From: Halorussus rarus | GTDB lineage: Archaea; Halobacteriota; Halobacteria; Halobacteriales; Haladaptataceae | Direction: 5' to 3' | Length of the DNA: 64,000 nucleotides | NCBI RefSeq assembly: GCF_003369835.1 | Contig: NZ_QPMJ01000001.1 | Location: 744,001 to 808,000 of the forward strand | In this document: positions 31,979-41,265 of the stretch, piece by piece | How positions within the stretch are numbered: the first letter of the stretch is position 1 | Layout of the letters: each line of letters begins with the position of its first letter | Program-made: the position numbers and the translations under genes | The notes under the pieces: generated by a model | What the model was told of the DNA's origin: nothing | Seen by the model: only the letters and a program-made list of their open reading frames with translations | The model's database searches: none

Positions 31979-33289
31979 CTATCCGTCGTACGGCCAGTCG
32001 CCGATGATCTTCATCCCCTCGGCCTGGTCCTCGGCCTCGAGGGCGGCCGCGATCTCCTCGGGCTCCTTGTGCTCTACGTCGAACTCCTGGCTCGCGAGCC
32101 GGACCGTCAGCTCGGTCAGCAGTATCGCCTGCTCGCGGAGGTCCCGGACCTCGAGCTTGTCGAGCGTGTCGGCGTAGGTGTGGCCCCACCCGCGGCCCTC
32201 GTCGCCGGTCTCGCTCATGACGTGGTAGCCCGGCACGCCCCACTGGACGTACGGCCAGTGGTCGCTGTGCGGGCCCTGCTCGGGGATAGTCGTCACCGGG
32301 TGGCCGAAGTCGTCGCCGACCGCCTCGGCCGCCTCGTCGAGCGCGTCGAAGCCGTGCGTGTGGAACGAGAGCGTCCGCCCGCGGACCACCCCGTCGTTGT
32401 TCACGATGGCCTTGATGTCGTCGAGGTCCCGGCTCTCCGCGTCTCGGCCCGACCCGACCAGCCCGACCTCCTCGGCCCCGTAGGCGATGAAGTGGACCCT
32501 CGTGTCGAGTTCGTCCTCGCGGGCCGCGAGCGCCCTCGCCATCTCGACCACCATCGCGGTGCCGGCGCCGTTGTCCATCGCGCCCTCGGCGATGTCGTGA
32601 GCGTCGACGTGGCTGGTCACCAGGACCTCCTCGTCGGTGTCGGGACCGAGTTCGGCGTGGACGTTCCGGCTGGTCGCCTCGGAGGCATCTGCCTCGACGG
32701 CCACCTCGACCTCCTCGCCCTCCCACCGCCGCGCGAGCCGGGCGCCGACCTCCTTGCTGACGCCGACCGCCGGCACGTCGCCGATGGGGTCCTCGTCGGT
32801 GCCGACGCTGCCGGTCGGCGGGAGACACCCCTCCACGTGGTTCCGGAAGACGAACGCGGCCGCGCCGGCCTCGACGGCGTGGTAGTACTTCTCCCGGCGG
32901 TGGACGAACCGGTCGTAGTAGTCCGGGACGTTCGAGGCGGCCATCACGACCTTGCCGGAGAGGTCCGCGTCCTCGAAGTCCTCGGGCAGCCCGTGGCCGA
33001 GGTCCACGAGTTCGCCCGCCGCGGTCTCGGCGGGGCTCCGCGGGAGTGCGATGCAGTCCTGGACGGTGTCGCCGGCCCGGACCGCGCTGTCGCCGCGGGT
33101 CCAGCCCTGGACGTCGAACTCATCGAGGCGGGCGTTCCGGGCGCCGACGCGGTCGAGCGCCTCGCGCGCGAGCTCGGCGGCCTCGCGCTCGCCCTCGCTG
33201 CCGGCCATCCGGTCGCCGACGTCGACCAGCGACTCCAGGAGGTCCCATCCGGCGTCGCTTGCGAACGTCTCGCCGATCCACTGTGTCAT
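31979..33289 (-). CDS. M28 family zinc peptidase
   Basis: 436 residues from the ATG at 33289. The metal sites are recognisable: HVDAHD, AMDNGAG, AYGAEEVGL (catalytic EE), NNDG and GHTYADTLD. A protease-associated insertion lies near 115-195 (FVHRREKYYHAVEAGAAAFVFRNH). No signal peptide, so it is a cytoplasmic aminopeptidase of the M28 type with acidic adaptation. Substrate unknown. Confidence 0.9.
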   Translation of the reverse strand: MTQWIGETFASDAGWDLLESLVDVGDRMAGSEGEREAAELAREALDRVGARNARLDEFDVQGWTRGDSAVRAGDTVQDCIALPRSPAETAAGELVDLGHGLPEDFEDADLSGKVVMAASNVPDYYDRFVHRREKYYHAVEAGAAAFVFRNHVEGCLPPTGSVGTDEDPIGDVPAVGVSKEVGARLARRWEGEEVEVAVEADASEATSRNVHAELGPDTDEEVLVTSHVDAHDIAEGAMDNGAGTAMVVEMARALAAREDELDTRVHFIAYGAEEVGLVGSGRDAESRDLDDIKAIVNNDGVVRGRTLSFHTHGFDALDEAAEAVGDDFGHPVTTIPEQGPHSDHWPYVQWGVPGYHVMSETGDEGRGWGHTYADTLDKLEVRDLREQAILLTELTVRLASQEFDVEHKEPEEIAAALEAEDQAEGMKIIGDWPYDG

Positions 33290-33447
33290 ACCACCGCATG
33301 AATCGGGTGACGGCGTAAGTTTTTCGAATCGAAAGTTCCGACGATTCGTCACTCGAACCCGGTTCTCGCCAACGACTCCTAGAAGATTCGGGGAGGAGCT
33401 TTTAAAGACGGTGGCCAGTTTAAGACATTTTGAGCCTCCAACAATAC

Positions 33448-33453
33448 TTTATA
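33448..33453 (+). promoter_or_regulatory. Promoter elements of the E1 alpha gene
   Basis: TTTATA at 33448-33453 lies 45-50 nt before the ATG at 33498. A second T/A-rich candidate (CTTTTAAAG, about 33399-33407) occurs 45 nt further upstream. The leader of about 20 nt contains GGTCGGTGAT, a weak ribosome-binding stretch. Confidence 0.4.
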
Positions 33454-33497
33454 ACGATGGAGGCACATTTTGCCATAGACGGTCGGTGATCGACGAT

Positions 33498-34568
33498 ATG
33501 GCAATACAGGCACCCGACGTGACCCGCGTGGTCGAACCGGACGGAACCGTCGACGAGCGAACGGTCCCCGACCTCACAGAGTCGGCGGTGACCGACCTCT
33601 ACCGGCTCCAGGTACTCGCCCGGACGTTCGACGAGAAGGCGGTGAAACTCCACCGCCAGGGGCGTATCGGGACGTACGCGCCCCTCCAGGGCCAGGAGGC
33701 CGCCCAGGTGGGCGCGGCCTTCGCGCTCTCGGAGTCGGACTACTGCTTCCCGACGTACCGGGACCACGCGATGTACCTCACGCGGGGGCTCGAACTCGAG
33801 GACGTGCTGGTCCACCTGCTCGGCGAGGGCAACTACGTCGACCGCGAGGACTCCGAGGGCCTCCGGACGTTCCCGCCGACCATCCCCATCGCGACCCAGT
33901 TGCCCCACGCGGTCGGCACGAGCATGGCGGCCGACTACCGGGGCGACGACTCCGCGACCCTGGTCAGCTTCGGCGACGGCGCGACCAGCGAGGGCGACTT
34001 CCACGAGGGGATGAACTTCGCCGGGGTCTTCGAGACCCCGACGGTGTTCTTCTGCCAGAACAACCAGTGGGCCATCTCGGTCCCGCGCGAGCGCCAGACC
34101 GCCTCGGCGACCATCGCCCAGAAGGCCCACGCGTACGGCTTCGACGGGGTCCGCGTCGACGGGAACGACGTGCTCGCGGTGTACGGCGCGGTCCGGGACG
34201 CCCTCGACGCCGCGAAGGACGGCGAGGGGCCGCGGCTCATCGAGGCGGTCACCTACCGCCGGGGCGCCCACACCACCACCGACGACCCCTCGAAGTACCG
34301 CGACGACGAGGAGGTCGAGGAGTGGCAGCAGAAGGACCCGCTCGAGCGCACCCGCGACTACCTCGAGGAGGCCCACGACTGGGGCGACGACGACGAGCGG
34401 GAGGTCCGCGAGTGGGCCGACGACCGGGTCGCCGAGGCGGTCGTGAACGTCGAGGACCGCACCGGCATGGACGTCGACGACATCTTCGAGCACGTCTACG
34501 CCCGGACGCCCGAAACGCTGCGGCGCCAGCGCCGCGAGGTCGTCGACGAACCGGAGGTCGAGCGGTAG
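33498..34568 (+). CDS. 2-oxo acid dehydrogenase E1 component alpha subunit
   Basis: 356 residues. Thiamine diphosphate-binding motif GDGATSEGDFHEGMNF with NNQWAIS at its end (GDG...NN), active-site YAPLQGQEAAQVG and the conserved TYRRGAHTTTDDPSKYR phosphorylation-loop-like segment. It acts on pyruvate or branched-chain 2-oxo acids with an E1 beta, E2 and E3, none of which is nearby: the next gene is oxidase subunit III. The upstream open frame from 32952 overlaps the peptidase and is not coding. Confidence 0.93.
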   Translation: MAIQAPDVTRVVEPDGTVDERTVPDLTESAVTDLYRLQVLARTFDEKAVKLHRQGRIGTYAPLQGQEAAQVGAAFALSESDYCFPTYRDHAMYLTRGLELEDVLVHLLGEGNYVDREDSEGLRTFPPTIPIATQLPHAVGTSMAADYRGDDSATLVSFGDGATSEGDFHEGMNFAGVFETPTVFFCQNNQWAISVPRERQTASATIAQKAHAYGFDGVRVDGNDVLAVYGAVRDALDAAKDGEGPRLIEAVTYRRGAHTTTDDPSKYRDDEEVEEWQQKDPLERTRDYLEEAHDWGDDDEREVREWADDRVAEAVVNVEDRTGMDVDDIFEHVYARTPETLRRQRREVVDEPEVER

Positions 34569-34645
34569 TCGGGGACGGCGGTCCGGCAGTCGGGGCCGGG
34601 TCTCCGTCGCGGAGTCGCCCCGGCCCGCGGCCGCGTTCAGGTGGC

Positions 34646-34655
34646 TTTTTACTAT
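34646..34655 (+). promoter_or_regulatory. TATA-like element of oxidase subunit III gene
   Basis: TTTTTACTAT centred about 25 nt before the ATG at 34676, predicting a leaderless mRNA and a start separate from the E1 alpha gene. Confidence 0.45.
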
Positions 34656-34675
34656 TCGACCCGCAAGGTCCGGGT

Positions 34676-35527
34676 ATGACAGTAGCGGACGACTCATCGG
34701 AAGAGCACGGCCACCACCTGCCGGCCGTCGAGGACTGGCCGCGCGGGTTCGGCGAGGCGAGCTGGTGGCCCTTCGTCACCGCGCTGGGCGGTGCGGGCAT
34801 CTACATCGGGGCCGCCCTGTTCCTGCTCGGGCGGGGCCAGCAGCCCGTCGTCGACCCGATCTACGGTCCCGTGGCGTTCGTCGGGGCGGTCACCCTGTTC
34901 CTCGTGGGCCTGTACGGGTGGGTCTACCACGCCTTCGTCAAGGCGTTCTGGTCGAGCGACGGCCACGGCGGCAACGCGCTCAAGTGGGGCATGGTACTGT
35001 TCCTCGGCTCCGAGATGGCGACGTTCGGCGCCGGGTTCGTCTACTACTTCTGGATCCGCGTGGGAACGTGGTCGACCGAAGGGCTCCCGCACCTGCTCGG
35101 GTCGCTGGTACTCATCAACACCGCGCTGCTGGTGCTGTCCAGCATCACGCTCCACTGGGCCCACGTGGAACTCCGGAAGGACAACCGCCAGAACTTCCTC
35201 GTCGGGCTCGCGGCCACGCTGGTGCTCGGTATCGTCTTCATCGGCGGGCAGGTGTACGAGTACTACCAGTTCATCCAGCACGAGGGCTTCAACCTCGGGT
35301 CCGGAATCTTCGGTAGCGCCTTCTACGCGCTGACCGGCCTCCACGGGCTCCACGTCTCGATGGGCGCGGTCCTGCTGGGCATCGTGTTCGTCCGCGCGCT
35401 GTACGGGCAGTACACCGCCGACCAGGACCTGTCGGTCACGACGGTCTCGATGTACTGGCACTTCGTCGACGCGGTCTGGATCTTCCTCGTCGTCGTGCTG
35501 TACGCCGGCGCCGAGATCGCGGTCTGA
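34676..35527 (+). CDS. coxC: Heme-copper terminal oxidase subunit III
   Basis: 283 residues and seven membrane helices, the normal subunit III length. Motifs: SWWPFVTALGGAGIYIGAALFLL, KWGMVLFLGSEMATFGAGF, LTGLHGLHVSMG and MYWHFVDAVWIFLVVVLY, with the conserved His pair in GLHGLHV and the Glu in SEMATF. Binds beside subunit I near proton-entry paths. Acidic hydrophilic N-terminus of about 25 residues. Confidence 0.95.
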   Translation: MTVADDSSEEHGHHLPAVEDWPRGFGEASWWPFVTALGGAGIYIGAALFLLGRGQQPVVDPIYGPVAFVGAVTLFLVGLYGWVYHAFVKAFWSSDGHGGNALKWGMVLFLGSEMATFGAGFVYYFWIRVGTWSTEGLPHLLGSLVLINTALLVLSSITLHWAHVELRKDNRQNFLVGLAATLVLGIVFIGGQVYEYYQFIQHEGFNLGSGIFGSAFYALTGLHGLHVSMGAVLLGIVFVRALYGQYTADQDLSVTTVSMYWHFVDAVWIFLVVVLYAGAEIAV

Positions 35528-35697
35528 TAGGGTCGGTCGTGACCATTTTCGGCACGGGCGCTCCACCAACCGTTTTTCGGTCGTGAAATATTCCGCCGCC
35601 GGATTTTGACCGATACAGAATTACGACCGACCCTACGAGCCGCCGAGAGGCGATTCGGCTCCGGTCTTTTTCTCCTTCCGCCCCGTCGATCCGGGCG

Positions 35698-36453
35698 ATG
35701 GGGCCCACCTACAACTTCGGCGCGTACCACTGGCGACGCCGCTTCCGTCGCATCGCGTCGGCGCTCGCACTCGCGGCGGCGAGCCGACTGCTGTGGCGCC
35801 GCGGTCGCTCGACCCGCCCCGCGGCGATTCTCCTCGCGCTCGCGGCCGTGTGGCGCGGCTACGCTCCGGTCAGGCGGCTCCTCTCGCCGCCGCCCTGGAC
35901 GGTCGAGCGGGAGAAGTACGACGCGCTCGGCCGGGCGCTCCCCGTCGCCGACGCCGACCTCGTGGTCGACGTGGGCTGTGGCACCGGTCGCTCGCTGGTC
36001 GGCCTCGCACCGTGGCTCCCCGACGACGCCACCGTCGTGGGGCTCGACGTGTTCGATTCGCGGATCATCCTCGGGAACGGTCCCGCGCTCGCCCGCCGGA
36101 ACGCGGCGCGGGCCGGCCTCGATGTCGCGCCCGTGGCGGGCGATGCGAGCAGGCTCCCCCTCGGGGACGACACCGCCGATGCGGTCACGGCCTGCCGGGT
36201 CCTCCACGACCTGCCGCGGGCCGACGCCGAGCGCGCGCTGGCCGAAGCCCGCCGCGCGTGTCGGCCCGACGGGGTGGTCGGCGTCCTGGAGCTTCCGCTG
36301 ACCCACGGCGCGGACGCCGACCCGGTGGACTACTGGCGGGGGCTGGTCGACGCGGCGGGGTTCGACGTCCGGCGCGCGGAGCCCGTCACCGGCGACGGCG
36401 CCGGAACGGAGTACGTGGTCGTCGTCGCCGAGCCCGGCCCGACGGCCGACTGA
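35698..36453 (+). CDS. SAM-dependent methyltransferase with N-terminal membrane helix
   Basis: 251 residues. Motif I is VVDVGCGTGRSLVGL (about 88-102), followed by VVGLDVFDSRI with the acidic residue for SAM ribose, and VAGDASRLPLGDDTADAVTACRVLHDL. Residues about 18-58 are hydrophobic (two helical stretches rich in Ala/Leu), so it may sit at the membrane. The substrate is unknown. Located between oxidase subunit III and subunit II genes, so a role in quinone or heme methylation is conceivable, not shown. Confidence 0.85.
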   Translation: MGPTYNFGAYHWRRRFRRIASALALAAASRLLWRRGRSTRPAAILLALAAVWRGYAPVRRLLSPPPWTVEREKYDALGRALPVADADLVVDVGCGTGRSLVGLAPWLPDDATVVGLDVFDSRIILGNGPALARRNAARAGLDVAPVAGDASRLPLGDDTADAVTACRVLHDLPRADAERALAEARRACRPDGVVGVLELPLTHGADADPVDYWRGLVDAAGFDVRRAEPVTGDGAGTEYVVVVAEPGPTAD

Positions 36454-36544
36454 GCGCTATCTCCCGAGTAGCTATCGACTGCTGGGAGTACGGTGTAACG
36501 AAAAGGGAGCGGTGTCGAGAGAAGCGAGGCGGAGCGGCGCGACG

Positions 36545-37264
36545 TCAGGCCGAACTGTTGCCCTGCTGCTCGTCGAGCCAGTCCTGGTACTCCTCCTGGG
36601 TCACGACCTCGACCTCGCCGAGCATCTTCGAGTGGCCCACGCCGCAGTACTCCGCGCAGTAGAGCTGGTAGGTGCCCAGGCTGGTGGGCTTGGTCTTGAT
36701 GGTGTTGTGCGTGCCGGGGACGGCGTCCTGCTTCAGGCCCATCTCGGGCACGTGGAGGGCGTGCAGCCAGTCGTTCGACGTGACGTTGAGGTAGACGTTC
36801 TTCCCCCGCGGCAGGACGAGCGTGCCGGTCGTCGAGACGTTGGCGTCCTGGTAGTTGTAGTTCCAGAGGTACTTCTGGCCGACGACCTCGACCTCGACCG
36901 CCTCGTCGGTCGGCTGGTAGGCGCTCTCGGGCTGGGCGACGTACTCGTTGGCCATCACGCCGTAGGAGGCGTACCCGACGACCAGCAGGACCAGCGCGGT
37001 CGCGATGGTCCACGAGATCTCGAGCCGCCGGTTCTCCTTGGTCGGCTTGGGGTCGTCGTTCTTCCGGTACTTCCACACGGTGTAGACGAGGATGCCCTCG
37101 ACCAGCACCGTGATGGGTATCGCCATGTACAGCAGCTGGGTGTTCAGCGACTGTATCAGCGCCTCCGTCGTGGAGTCGTACCCTTGCGCGAGCACCGGGT
37201 CGGCGAACAGGGCGAGCCCCGCGATCCCCAGTAGCGTTGCGAACGCTGTCCGCTTTGCACTCAT
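36545..37264 (-). CDS. coxB: Heme-copper terminal oxidase subunit II
   Basis: 239 residues. Cleavable or anchoring N-terminal helix ending DPVLAQG, two membrane helices (about 40-110), then the CuA cupredoxin domain with C203 and C207 (CAEYCGVGHSKM), H211, M214 and H168 (WLHALHVPEMG). E in AEYC is the CuA carbonyl ligand. It receives electrons from the blue copper donor and passes them to subunit I. Divergent from the heme synthase gene; TATA-like ATAAATA lies 27-33 nt upstream on the minus strand. Confidence 0.96.
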   Translation of the reverse strand: MSAKRTAFATLLGIAGLALFADPVLAQGYDSTTEALIQSLNTQLLYMAIPITVLVEGILVYTVWKYRKNDDPKPTKENRRLEISWTIATALVLLVVGYASYGVMANEYVAQPESAYQPTDEAVEVEVVGQKYLWNYNYQDANVSTTGTLVLPRGKNVYLNVTSNDWLHALHVPEMGLKQDAVPGTHNTIKTKPTSLGTYQLYCAEYCGVGHSKMLGEVEVVTQEEYQDWLDEQQGNSSA

Positions 37265-37290
37265 GTCGGTGAGGAATTGGGACGAGACTC

Positions 37291-37297
37291 ATAAATA
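37291..37297 (-). promoter_or_regulatory. TATA-like element of coxB
   Basis: TATTTAT (minus strand) centred about 30 nt before the coxB start, predicting a nearly leaderless transcript. The divergent heme-synthase gene has its own CTAAATAC element at 37362-37369. Confidence 0.45.
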
Positions 37298-37401
37298 CCT
37301 ACTGACTTCCCGATTCGAGACGTCGGATTCGACGGGCCGTCCGCCCCGCGATTCGGTTCTTCTAAATACGACGAGTCCCCACAACCGACTAGGAGATTCT
37401 C

Positions 37402-38808
37402 GTGACCGGACACACGCCTCGGCGGTTCGTCACGATGCTCGCCGGCACGGCGCTGGGCGTCTACCTGCTGGTGGTCGTCGGCGCGACCACGGCCCTGACC
37501 GACGCCGCGGCCGCCTGCCCGACGTGGCCCGCGTGCAACGGTCGCTGGCTGGTCCCGCTCGACCGGCCGACGCTCGCGGTTGCCTGGGGCCACCGGGTCG
37601 CCGCGCTGGTCGTCGGCACCGGGCTCGCGGTCACGACCGCGCTCGCGTGGACCGGCGACGCCGACCGCCGGGTCCGGACCGCGCTCGCGACCTCGGCGGT
37701 GCTCTACCCCGCCCAGGTCGCACTGGGCGCGTTCGCCGCGACGACAGGCACGCCGGCGCTGCTGTCGGCGGTCCACCTCGTCGGCGGCATGGCCATCTTC
37801 GGCGGCATCGTCCTCGCGCTCGCGTGGACGCTCGAACCCGAGACGTTCGACGAACCCACCGGCGTCGCGGACCCGGACGAGGTTCCCGACGCCGCGGAGT
37901 CCGGTCCCGCGCCGACCGCCGACCTCCCCGGTGGTCCGCTGGCCCGCGCGAAGCGCACCGGGTTCGCCTACTTCCGGCTGATGAAGCCCCGGCTGATGTG
38001 GCTGCTCTGTCTGGTCGCCTCGGCCGGGATGGCGCTGGCCGCCGGCCCCGCACTGGAGGTCGAGACGGTCGTCGCCACCCTCACCGGCGGCGTGCTATCC
38101 ATCGGCGCCTCGGGCACGTTCAACCACGTCCTCGAGCGCGACGTCGACCGGAAGATGAACCGGACCGCCGACCGCCCCGCGGCGACCGACCGGACCCCGG
38201 TCCGGAACGCCGTGGCGTTCGGCCTCGGGCTGGCCGCGCTCTCGCTGGTCGCGTTCCTGACGGTCAACGTGCTGGCGGCCGCGCTCGGGATGTTCGCCAT
38301 CCTGTTCTACAGCGTCATCTACACGCTGGTGCTCAAGCCCAACACCGTCCAGAACACGGTCATCGGCGGCTTCGCCGGCGCGCTGCCCGCCCTCATCGGC
38401 GGGGCCGCGGTCACGGGCGAGATCGGCCTCCCGGCTATCGTGCTCGCCGGGGTCATCTTCCTGTGGACGCCCGCCCACTTCTACAACCTCGCGCTGGCGT
38501 ACAAGGACGACTACGCCCGCGGGGGCTTCCCGATGATGCCCGTGGTCCGGGGCGAGGCCGTGACCCGCAAGCACATCCTGCTGTACCTCGGCGCGACCCT
38601 GCTGGCGGCGGGCCTGCTCTCGGCCGTCACCACGCTCGGCCTGCTCTACGCCGCAACCAGCGTCGCCTTCGGCGGCGTCTTCCTCTGGACGGTCGTCCGC
38701 CTCCACAACGAGCAGACCGAGCAGGCGGCGTTCCGGTCGTTCCACGCCTCGAACGCCTATCTGGGCGCACTGCTGCTCGCGGTCGTCGCCGACGCGCTGG
38801 TGTTCTGA
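37402..38808 (+). CDS. ctaB: Fusion of CtaA-like half and CtaB heme O synthase
   Basis: 468 residues, GTG start. The first four helices (about 1-150) resemble half of CtaA/COX15: ACPTWPACNGRW (paired Cys), GHRVAALVV and AVHLVGGMA His residues for heme. Residues about 190-468 are a UbiA-type prenyltransferase: NHVLERDVDRKMNRTADRP (N-x3-D-x3-D) and YKDDYARGGFPM. It farnesylates heme B to heme O; the CtaA half may assist heme A formation. A short acidic linker (about 155-188) joins the parts. It serves the aa3-type oxidase encoded around it. Confidence 0.9.
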   Translation: MTGHTPRRFVTMLAGTALGVYLLVVVGATTALTDAAAACPTWPACNGRWLVPLDRPTLAVAWGHRVAALVVGTGLAVTTALAWTGDADRRVRTALATSAVLYPAQVALGAFAATTGTPALLSAVHLVGGMAIFGGIVLALAWTLEPETFDEPTGVADPDEVPDAAESGPAPTADLPGGPLARAKRTGFAYFRLMKPRLMWLLCLVASAGMALAAGPALEVETVVATLTGGVLSIGASGTFNHVLERDVDRKMNRTADRPAATDRTPVRNAVAFGLGLAALSLVAFLTVNVLAAALGMFAILFYSVIYTLVLKPNTVQNTVIGGFAGALPALIGGAAVTGEIGLPAIVLAGVIFLWTPAHFYNLALAYKDDYARGGFPMMPVVRGEAVTRKHILLYLGATLLAAGLLSAVTTLGLLYAATSVAFGGVFLWTVVRLHNEQTEQAAFRSFHASNAYLGALLLAVVADALVF

Positions 38809-38847
38809 CCTCGGCAGAAACGGACTCTACGACACTCGACTCAGACC

Positions 38848-39519
38848 ATGACCCGAACGCTCGGCTTCGACGTCGGTCGACTCCGCCCGAGTCGCGACGC
38901 TCTGCTGTGGGCCGGACTTTTGATCAACACCGAACTCATCCTGACGTTCGCGTACCTGCTGCTCGCGGACGTGACCGTGACCGAGTGGCGGTACCTCGTC
39001 TTCCCGTTCGTCTGGCTCAACGTCAGCGCGTGGGCGCTGGTCCGGACCGACCCGGCGGCCCAGTCGCCGCGCGACCGCTACGTCGCGGCGGCGATGGCCG
39101 TCGGCTACTTCGGGCTGCTGGCGTACGCGGGCGGCATCGTCGGGCCCGGCGGGCACCACGCGCTCGGCTGGCGGGTCGCGTGGCTCCCGCCCGGATGGGG
39201 GCCGGCGCTGCTGTACACCGGCTCGGCGGTCAAGCTCTCGGTGATGCCGTACAAGCTGGTGGGCTACCTCACCCTCGCGTACCTCGTCTACGACACGGTG
39301 CTGGAGGCAGCGGGGTCGGCGGTGTCGGGGCTGCTCGGCCTGGTCTCGTGCGTCAGCTGCACGTGGCCGGTCGCCGCGACGCTGGCGGCCGGCGTCGTCG
39401 GGAGCGGCACCGCGGTGGCGGCCGCGGCCAGCGAGTGGTCGTACACCCTCGGGACGGTCGCGTTCGTCGTCACCGTGGCGCTGCTCCGGTGGCGCCCCTC
39501 CTTCGGCGGGCGGTTCTGA
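38848..39519 (+). CDS. Polytopic membrane protein with CVSC motif
   Basis: 223 residues, about seven helices. Motif LVSCVSCTWP near 165-175, preceded by LGLLG and followed by a GSGTAVAAA stretch. Cys-x2-Cys within membrane protein next to heme/oxidase genes hints at copper or heme handling, as inference. I associate it with DUF7546 (unchecked). Spaced 39 nt after the fusion gene, so it is likely in the same transcript. Confidence 0.78.
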   Translation: MTRTLGFDVGRLRPSRDALLWAGLLINTELILTFAYLLLADVTVTEWRYLVFPFVWLNVSAWALVRTDPAAQSPRDRYVAAAMAVGYFGLLAYAGGIVGPGGHHALGWRVAWLPPGWGPALLYTGSAVKLSVMPYKLVGYLTLAYLVYDTVLEAAGSAVSGLLGLVSCVSCTWPVAATLAAGVVGSGTAVAAAASEWSYTLGTVAFVVTVALLRWRPSFGGRF

Positions 39520-39600
39520 CCGCCGCGGAGACGAGATTATTTTGCGTGATAATGACGGACAACTATAATTGACTCCGCGTCAGACGTTCGTCTGACGACC

Positions 39601-40230
39601 ATGTCTCCGCCCGGCGACGACGCCCGACGGTTCGCCGCGATGCTGGCCGACAACGCCGACCACTCATCGGTCACGGCCGATCGGCTCGCGGGCACGACCG
39701 ACGGCGTCGCGGACCTCGAGTCGGCGCTCGTCACCCACCTCGCGGACGGCGAGCGCCCGCGGTTCTGCTTCGAGGCCGCCCGGGAGGGCGTCGGCCTCGG
39801 AGACCCCGACGACACGGTCGACCCCGAGCGCGGCGGGGCATTCCTGTTCACCGACCTCCGGGTGTACCTCCAGCTGGGCGTCGGCGAGACCGGCGACAAG
39901 TCGCTGAGCCTCCCCTACGGCGACATCGACGGCGTGGGTCACCGCGACGGGCCGAAGCGCCACCGCATCGACCTGTCGGTCGCCGACACGGCGTACTACC
40001 TCTGGATTCCGGGCCGGTTCGACGCCGACGACGTGGCCCGGGCCGCGGAATACGCCACCTACCGACGGAAGGCCGAGACGCCGGACACCGGCGGCGGCGA
40101 CGTGTCCCGAACCGAGAGCCAGACCGTCGAGGAGCGGCTCCGCCGGCTCGGCGACGCCCACTCGCGCGGGCTCATCTCGACCGAGGAGTTCGAGCGCCGG
40201 AAGCAGAACCTCAAGGAGTACGACGAGTAG
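39601..40230 (+). CDS. PH-like domain protein with C-terminal SHOCT motif
   Basis: 209 residues. Middle part (about 75-150) alternates strands (GAFLFTDLRVYLQLGVG, KSLSLPYGDIDGVGHRDG, YYLWIPGRF) as in PH-like domains. The end ERLRRLGDAHSRGLISTEEFERRKQNLKEYDE is a SHOCT helix motif (G-L-I-S/T-x-E-E-F). Soluble and acidic. Perhaps an accessory of the ABC exporter immediately downstream; function unknown. Confidence 0.75.
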   Translation: MSPPGDDARRFAAMLADNADHSSVTADRLAGTTDGVADLESALVTHLADGERPRFCFEAAREGVGLGDPDDTVDPERGGAFLFTDLRVYLQLGVGETGDKSLSLPYGDIDGVGHRDGPKRHRIDLSVADTAYYLWIPGRFDADDVARAAEYATYRRKAETPDTGGGDVSRTESQTVEERLRRLGDAHSRGLISTEEFERRKQNLKEYDE

Positions 40231-40272
40231 CGAATCGAACGGCTTACCAGCCGACCGCAACAATCTCCGCCC

Positions 40273-41265
40273 ATGAGCGAGGTACTCGTCGCCGAGGACC
40301 TCCGGAAGTCCTACGGCGACGCGACGGCGCTCGACGGCGTCTCGCTGTCGGTCGGCGAGGGCGAGGTGTTCGCGCTCATCGGGCCGAACGGTGCCGGCAA
40401 GACCACGCTGGTCCGGTCGCTGACCGGGACGACCGACCCGGATGCGGGGTCGGTGTCGGTGTTCGGGACCGACCCGACCGCGGTCGACCGCCAGCGGCTC
40501 GGCCTGCTCCCCCAGTCGTTCGACCCGCCCGAGCGGCTCACCGCGCGCGAGCTCGTCGACTACTACGCCGGCCTCTACGACGAGGCCCGCGACCCGGAGG
40601 CGGTGCTCGCGGAGGTCGGGATGGCCGACGCCGACGCGACCTGGTACGAGAACCTCTCGGGCGGCCAGCGCCGCCGGACCTGCGTCGGCACCGCGCTGGT
40701 CAACGACCCCGACCTGCTCTTCCTCGACGAGCCCACCACGGGCATCGACCCCGCGGGCCGGCGCGCGCTCTGGACCCTCATCGAGGACCTGGCCGACCGC
40801 GGGACCACGGTGTTCCTGACGACCCACTACATGGAGGAGGCTCACCGGCTCGCCGACCGGGTGGCCCTGCTGGCCGACGGCGAGGTCGCGGCGGTCGGCA
40901 CCCCGACGGACCTGGTTGCCGAGCACGGCGGCCGGACGCGGGTGGTCGTCGAGACCGAGCGCAGCGGTGAAGCGGCGGTCGAGGCGCTCGCCGACACCGA
41001 CTTCGAGGCCGAGGTGACCGACGAGGGGCTGGTCGTCGCGGGCGTCGCCCCCGAGGACATCGGCGACGTGGTCGAGGCCCTGAACGACGCGGGCGTCGCC
41101 TACGAGTCGCTGACCTGGAAGGAGCCCGACCTCGAGGACGCCTTCCTCCGGCTGACCGGGCGGTCGGTCGCGGGCGGCACGGACGCTACGGTCGGTCGGG
41201 AGAGCGACCTGGCTGGTCAGGAGCGCGGCGACAGCGAAACCGCCCTCGCGGGAGGCGAGCGATGA
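40273..41265 (+). CDS. ABC-2 type exporter ATP-binding protein
   Basis: 330 residues. Walker A GPNGAGKTT (about 38-46), signature LSGGQRRR, Walker B LLFLDEPTTGIDPAG, and switch TTHYMEEAHRLADRV. A C-terminal extension (about 215-330) is acidic. Its stop overlaps the permease start (ATGA). Genes around it serve terminal oxidase assembly, so its substrate may be copper, heme or a precursor, which is inference from location only. Confidence 0.92.
   Translation: MSEVLVAEDLRKSYGDATALDGVSLSVGEGEVFALIGPNGAGKTTLVRSLTGTTDPDAGSVSVFGTDPTAVDRQRLGLLPQSFDPPERLTARELVDYYAGLYDEARDPEAVLAEVGMADADATWYENLSGGQRRRTCVGTALVNDPDLLFLDEPTTGIDPAGRRALWTLIEDLADRGTTVFLTTHYMEEAHRLADRVALLADGEVAAVGTPTDLVAEHGGRTRVVVETERSGEAAVEALADTDFEAEVTDEGLVVAGVAPEDIGDVVEALNDAGVAYESLTWKEPDLEDAFLRLTGRSVAGGTDATVGRESDLAGQERGDSETALAGGER

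Noticed and set aside
32952-33497. N-terminal extension of the E1 alpha frame
   Set aside because: It overlaps the M28 peptidase gene antisense and the promoter elements; homologues start near MAIQAPDV.
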